NCBI GenBank assembly: GCA_004357435.1
Contig: SMVS01000040.1
Location: forward strand, 1 to 9,660
Reading direction: 5' to 3'
From: Nitrospina sp.
GTDB lineage: Bacteria > Nitrospinota > Nitrospinia > Nitrospinales > Nitrospinaceae
DNA length: 9,660 bases
The notes beneath the pieces are model-generated. The model ran no database searches. It was not told where the DNA came from and was given only the letters and a program-made list of their open reading frames with translations. Of this stretch, positions 6,964-9,660 are shown one piece after another (positions within the stretch are counted from its first letter, which is position 1; each line of letters opens with the position of its first letter). A program made the translations under genes and the position numbers.

Positions 6964-7165
6964 AAATCACCCCCCGCCCTCTCACAAAGAGGGAGCTAAA
7001 TGATTCCCCCTTCGGAGAAGAGGGGCACATCGGTCTCCAATCGAAGCTATCGGGGTGGGACCAAAGTTTTGGGTTATGCCAAGGTCTCCTTGAAAAGGAG
7101 GGGGATTTGGGATTGTCGTTCTGGAGAAACGCTGTGACGAAGAATCTGGGGTTGTGCAAAGATTT
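6964..7165. repeat. Mosaic of hairpin-forming intergenic repeats
   Basis: No gene is supported here. The sequence holds three close hairpins: CCCTCT/AGAGGG (6977-6993), CCCCCTTC/GAAGAGGGG with a GGA loop (7006-7025, one bulge) and CTCCTT/AAGGAG (7086-7100). A further unit runs from about 7114 to 7147 (TGTCGTTCTGG ... AAGAATCT). These resemble dispersed intergenic repeats of the AATCCCCCTCC and GATTCTTCG...AGAATGACA kinds found in many copies in environmental genomes. No transposase, target duplication or terminal inverted repeat is visible, so they may be non-autonomous or REP-like. Open frames across this stretch on either strand are repeat translations. Confidence 0.5.
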
Positions 7166-7207
7166 CCCTTTGATAGAGACGTTTTCTTTTAACTTTAGAA
7201 ATTAACC

Positions 7208-7408
7208 ATGAGAAACCTTTTCTCAAAATTTCTGCTGATTTTGCTTTTGCTGACCGCCCTGGCCCTCCACGGCTGTGGCCGCAAAGGCCCCCCCGTTCCC
7301 CCTGCCGCCAGTACCCCTTCGGGGCATGAGGCTTATGAAGGGATATCGCACGTGACGCTGGACTCAACGGGTCACACTCCTCTTGCGCTCAATAATCTTC
7401 GGGCATAA
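7208..7408 (+). CDS. Small lipoprotein, LptM/YifL-like
   Basis: This is a 66-aa lipoprotein precursor. The N-terminus has a basic start (MRNLFSK) and a hydrophobic stretch (about 8-20). A lipobox ALHGC follows, with the lipidated cysteine at C23; His at -2 is unusual. The mature protein begins CGRKGPPVPP, the hallmark of the YifL/LptM group, in which the E. coli member helps the LptD-LptE outer-membrane translocon to mature. E. coli LptM is of similar length. It lies downstream of argH, a common neighbour for this family, but 378 bp away. No Shine-Dalgarno is obvious; a weak TTGATA (7170-7175) with an AT-rich stretch near 7187-7199 might serve as a promoter. The C-terminal 30 residues have no recognisable motif. 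Function is inferred from the family only. Confidence 0.72.
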   Translation: MRNLFSKFLLILLLLTALALHGCGRKGPPVPPAASTPSGHEAYEGISHVTLDSTGHTPLALNNLRA

Positions 7409-7550
7409 TTCAGAGGGCACAGCCATCTGCTTCCTCTGCCAAGGGGCCAGCCACCGGTTGATAGCCAAATAATTCCTTAAAAAACAATAAGATAATGTAA
7501 AATAATGAGGGACAAACTGCCCTCTTTATGCTATAAATTAAGCTTGGTTT

Positions 7551-7579
7551 TTTATCGCCATTGGCGTGGTTTGGATAAT
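7551..7579 (+). promoter_or_regulatory. Possible promoter with an operator-like palindrome
   Basis: A -10-like GATAAT (7574-7579) lies 17 bp after a weak -35 TTTATC (7551-7556). Between them is an 11-bp palindrome, CGCCA-T-TGGCG (7556-7566), well placed for a repressor or activator. Further left (7409-7550) I see only a CAGAGG/CCTCTG inverted repeat (7411-7438) and GAGGG/CCCTC (7507-7524) followed by TTTAT, a weak possible terminator for the lipoprotein gene. Confidence 0.3.
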
Positions 7580-7598
7580 TAGCCTAAAAAATTCAATT

Positions 7599-7693
7599 AG
7601 TTAAAGGTTTAATCGGTCCGGTGGGCAGAACCCATACCAGTCTCATGCCTGGCCTGGGGCCGAAATGCCCCAAACCGTGCCTTTTTGTTAACT
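7599..7693 (+). promoter_or_regulatory. Foldable 5' leader of the DUF484/GGDEF gene
   Basis: This leader can form a closed multi-branch fold. The ends pair as AGTTAA (7599-7604) with TTAACT (7688-7693), and GGTTT (7606-7610) with AAACC (7672-7676). Inside are hairpin A (GGTGGG at 7620-7625 with CCCA plus CC at 7631-7638, two-base bulge) and hairpin B (TGGGGC at 7655-7660, loop CGAAAT, GCCCCA at 7667-7672, which shares base 7672 with the outer stem). Five T's follow at 7682-7686. An alternative pairing of AAAGG (7603-7607) with CCTTT (7680-7684) would compete. I match it to no known riboswitch class; a cis-regulatory role is inferred. Confidence 0.35.
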
Positions 7694-7715
7694 CATCTTA
7701 TTAGGGAACTCATTG

Positions 7716-8912
7716 ATGAATAAAGACCAAGTTGCCGTTTACCTGAATGAGCACCCGGAATTCTTTAACGAATTCCCGGAACTTTTGCACAAGATCAAGT
7801 CGATCGAGATCGCAGACCTCCCCATCGCACCGCTCCAGACCTTGAGCATCGCCGACCGCATTCTCAAACGGGCGCAAGATGACAAAGAGCATTTCCGGAG
7901 CCAGCTGGAATGGTTCATGGAAATCATTGAGGCCAACGAAAAAATTCAGGAGCAATTATTTGAAGTCGAACTTACCTTTTACCACAGTCTCGATTTTTTC
8001 CAAATGATTCGCAAGTTCCGGCAAGAGATTGTCCGCCGTTTTGAAATACCCGGCGTGGCCATTTTTTTGGTGAAAGGCAAGGGCGGCCGGCTGGAGCAAC
8101 TGGCGTCAGCAAAAGGCGTGGACGGGTTGCAATGGGTGGACCGGACTACTTTGCTCGACTGGTTTCCAAAAGGACTGGATGCCGCGCTCACCAGTGAAAT
8201 GGCGGAAGGGTCGCCTTTATTCGAAGGCCACTGCCAAGAAAAAATCCAGTCACAGATCATACTCCCCATCAGAATTCACGGCCAATTGGCGGGAGCCCTG
8301 GCTTTGGGAAGCGCCAACCCGCTTCACTTTTATGAGGGACTGCGCACGGATTACTTGGAGCGCACCGCCGACAAACTGGGCATGGCTATGGACAACCAAT
8401 TCCTGGTGGACCGGGTGCGCCACCAACCCATCCGGGACGCGATCACCGGCGTTTATCATGCCACGTGTTTAGAGCCCATTCTGGAGCGTGAATTTGGCTG
8501 GGTGCGCCGCCATCAAACCACTCTGGCTGGCATCAAAATGCGAATTGACTATTTTGGAAATCTCATCAATACTTATGGTAAGCCCCAAATGGATAAAGTT
8601 TTGGCCGAAATCGGGAAAATCCTGGTGGCGGAAGCGGGCCTGGGGAACCTGTTAATCCGTACCAGTAAAGATACTTTTCTCATCCTTTTGCCGGGCGTGA
8701 ATCGGGATCAGGCGTTACCGATTGCAGAGCGCATTCGGGACATCATTGAAAGCCACTCTTTCAATCAGAATGAACTTGAAAAAGTGACCTTGACGATGGG
8801 GATTACAGCCTATCCCAGCAGACGGGTCAATTCCCCTGCGCAATTTATTGAGGCCGCGGTCAAGGCCATCGAAAGCGGCGAAACCGATAAAAGACGAGTT
8901 GTTTTAGTGTAA
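7716..8912 (+). CDS. DUF484/GAF protein with degenerate GGDEF domain
   Basis: The N-terminal part begins with the DUF484 pattern (V.VYLNEHPEFF.EFPELL, about residues 5-25), then a helical linker and a GAF-like sensory region (to about 225). Residues from about 245 (RDAITGVYHATCLE) form a GGDEF-like domain. In active diguanylate cyclases the active-site loop reads GGDEF; here it reads SKDTF (317-321), and the metal-site segment is also altered (MRIDYFGNLINTYGKPQMD). It probably cannot make cyclic di-GMP and may act as a sensor or GTP/nucleotide-binding switch. I chose ATG 7716 over TTG 7713 because AGGGA at 7703-7707 is eight bases away, a normal spacing. That gives 398 aa. The stop overlaps the start of the acetyltransferase by one base (TAATG), indicating co-translation. 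The ligand of the GAF-like region is unknown. Confidence 0.82.
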   Translation: MNKDQVAVYLNEHPEFFNEFPELLHKIKSIEIADLPIAPLQTLSIADRILKRAQDDKEHFRSQLEWFMEIIEANEKIQEQLFEVELTFYHSLDFFQMIRKFRQEIVRRFEIPGVAIFLVKGKGGRLEQLASAKGVDGLQWVDRTTLLDWFPKGLDAALTSEMAEGSPLFEGHCQEKIQSQIILPIRIHGQLAGALALGSANPLHFYEGLRTDYLERTADKLGMAMDNQFLVDRVRHQPIRDAITGVYHATCLEPILEREFGWVRRHQTTLAGIKMRIDYFGNLINTYGKPQMDKVLAEIGKILVAEAGLGNLLIRTSKDTFLILLPGVNRDQALPIAERIRDIIESHSFNQNELEKVTLTMGITAYPSRRVNSPAQFIEAAVKAIESGETDKRRVVLV

Positions 8913-9412
8913 TGATCAGACTAGCCCAAGCCAATGATGCGAAAACTATTCTGGAGTTGATCGAATTCCACGCGGATTCGGAACAGATGTTGTTTCGTAC
9001 CTTGGACGACATCCGTAACAATATCCAGAATTTCCTGGTGTATGAAGACGCTGGCGTGGCCATCGGCACCTGCGCTTTGAGTGCCTGCGGGAGCGGGCTG
9101 GTGGAAGTCCGTTCGTTGGCGGTGCACCCCGGCCATTACCGCAAAGGTGTTGGCACCGCGCTGGTAGAACATTGTATCGAACGGGCAACGCAAATCGAAT
9201 TTGAAAAAATTTTTGTACTGACCTATGCCCTGCCCTTGTTTGCCAAGCTGGGTTTTGAGATCATCGACAAAGCGGCACTGCCGCAAAAAATCTGGAAGGA
9301 TTGCCAGGTTTGCCGTAAGCAGGACCATTGCGACGAAACGGCCATGATCCGGCCTCTAGCGAGGCGCGCAGAATTGCAAAGCAGTCCAGGGTTAGCGCTC
9401 AACAGTTATTGA
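8912..9412 (+). CDS. argA: N-acetylglutamate synthase-type GNAT acetyltransferase
   Basis: This is a short (166 aa) GNAT enzyme of the stand-alone ArgA kind, which acetylates glutamate with acetyl-CoA as the first step of arginine synthesis. It lacks the amino-acid-kinase domain of E. coli ArgA. Seen directly: VRSLAVHPGHYRKGVGTALVE (66-86, two pieces VRSLAVHPG and RKGVGTA for acetyl-CoA pyrophosphate binding), ALPLFAKLGFEIIDK (106-120), LPQKIW (123-128) and a cysteine cluster DCQVCRKQDHCDE (C131, C134, C140), which I associate with this subfamily and which may bind a metal. The conserved protein normally ends near AMIRPL (144-149); about 17 extra residues follow and have no family look. The start overlaps the preceding stop by one base. 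argH lies 2 kb upstream. Substrate is inferred from the family. Confidence 0.82.
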   Translation: MIRLAQANDAKTILELIEFHADSEQMLFRTLDDIRNNIQNFLVYEDAGVAIGTCALSACGSGLVEVRSLAVHPGHYRKGVGTALVEHCIERATQIEFEKIFVLTYALPLFAKLGFEIIDKAALPQKIWKDCQVCRKQDHCDETAMIRPLARRAELQSSPGLALNSY

Positions 9413-9413
9413 T

Positions 9414-9640
9414 CCAGGTTGCACCTGGAGGCAACCGGGCTAGGCCCGGAGCTTAAGGGGTCGAACTCTACCACCCTTCAAAAGTTGTGGCGCATAATTC
9501 AAAAATGGCGAACCACCCCTCCTGTATCCACCAAGGGGCGGAAGGATCGGGAGACCCGGTCCAGGTGGGGTGATCCAGTCTTAGGTTTGCAAACCTACAG
9601 ACTCGATGGAATGCTCAGAGGTAATAGCGAATGATCAATG
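9414..9640 (+). ncRNA. Structured RNA candidate, possibly the omega RNA (HEARO) of an IscB-type element
   Basis: No credible gene lies here, but inverted repeats are packed end to end: CCAGGT-TGC-ACCTGG (9414-9428), CCGGGC-TAG-GCCCGG (9435-9449), AAGGG/CCCTT (9455-9478), CCCCT/AGGGG (9516-9538), GGATCGGG-AGA-CCCGGTCC (9544-9562, one G-U pair), and a long hairpin with arms AGTCT/AGACT (9577-9603) around the perfect palindrome TAGGTTTGCAAACCTA (9582-9597). CACCCC (9514-9519) can instead pair with GGGGTG (9567-9572). The last hairpin is followed by GATGGA (9605-9610), which resembles my memory of the IscB guide RNA from a human-gut element. Size and position (abutting a gene end, open to the right) fit such an RNA preceding a nuclease gene outside the window. 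A group II intron 5' end is the main alternative. The RNA class is a guess; the structure itself is clear. Confidence 0.45.
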
Positions 9641-9660
9641 CCTTTTTCAGTGCCCTATCC

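Noticed and set aside
6962..7367. - strand frames over the intergenic repeats and the lipoprotein gene
   Set aside because: They translate repeat sequence (for example HNPRFFVTAF) and the antisense of a gene with a clear lipobox.
7561..7580. Sigma-54 promoter (TGGCGTG ... TTTGGAT)
   Set aside because: The -12 GC dinucleotide is missing at the required spacing from the -24 GG.
7606..7676. tRNA-like cloverleaf in the leader (GGTTT/AAACC ends)
   Set aside because: No T-loop TTCRANY, no recognisable D-arm and no seven-base acceptor stem with a discriminator; the fold suits a leader better.
7349..8467. CACGTG cores at 7349-7354 and 8462-8467 (and 4781-4786) as parS centromere sites
   Set aside because: Flanking bases do not match the TGTTTCACGTGAAACA consensus, and two of the three lie inside genes far from parB.
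9419..9634. 71-codon open frame across the structured region
   Set aside because: Starts at TTG inside a hairpin, has no ribosome binding site or familiar protein pattern, and its composition follows the inverted repeats.
9414..9660. Group II intron 5' domain as the preferred explanation of the structured region
   Set aside because: No GTGYG-type 5' boundary is visible and no reverse transcriptase or domain V is in the window; kept only as an alternative.
1..9660. CRISPR array, rRNA operon or canonical tRNA
   Set aside because: No regularly spaced direct repeats and no conserved rRNA or tRNA segments were seen on either strand.

Overview
The window is a stretch of a Gram-negative bacterial chromosome with every recognisable gene on the + strand. 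It carries chromosome-partition and bactofilin genes, an L,D-transpeptidase, a small lipoprotein beginning GCGRKGPP after its lipobox, argH, and a short N-acetylglutamate-synthase-type acetyltransferase with a Cys cluster. Together these suggest a Nitrospinota- or deltaproteobacteria-like organism. That placement is an inference from gene content, since no rRNA or other taxonomic marker is present.

Left part (1-5317), cell organisation and envelope: parB is followed by a canonical bactofilin, then a promoter and the rRNA methyltransferase gene rsmI. Overlapping rsmI by 4 bases is a 444-aa MinD/ParA-type ATPase with a large insertion. After it come a second bactofilin with an N-terminal extension and a single-pass membrane protein with a periplasmic YkuD (L,D-transpeptidase) domain. 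The most striking observation is that the N-terminal extension of the second bactofilin and the cytoplasmic N-terminus of the transpeptidase are homologous to each other. They align without gaps over 56 residues, with 16 of the last 39 identical. This suggests a system in which a positioning ATPase and a bactofilin polymer are linked to a cell-wall enzyme through a shared cytoplasmic module.

Middle part (5318-7712), arginine synthesis and intergenic DNA: argH is complete and typical. About 380 bp of gene-free sequence follows, made of pieces of dispersed intergenic repeats. A 66-aa LptM/YifL-like lipoprotein comes next. lysA, which often follows this lipoprotein, is absent; instead there are about 300 bp holding a possible promoter and operator and a foldable leader.

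Right part (7713-9660): a DUF484/GAF protein with a C-terminal GGDEF domain whose signature has decayed to SKDTF. It is followed, with a 1-base stop/start overlap, by an ArgA-like acetyltransferase (first step of arginine synthesis, complementing argH). From 9414 to the window edge the DNA is dense in inverted repeats and looks like a structured RNA. My best guess is the 5' RNA of a mobile element of the IscB/HEARO type, with its protein gene outside the window. This is unproven.
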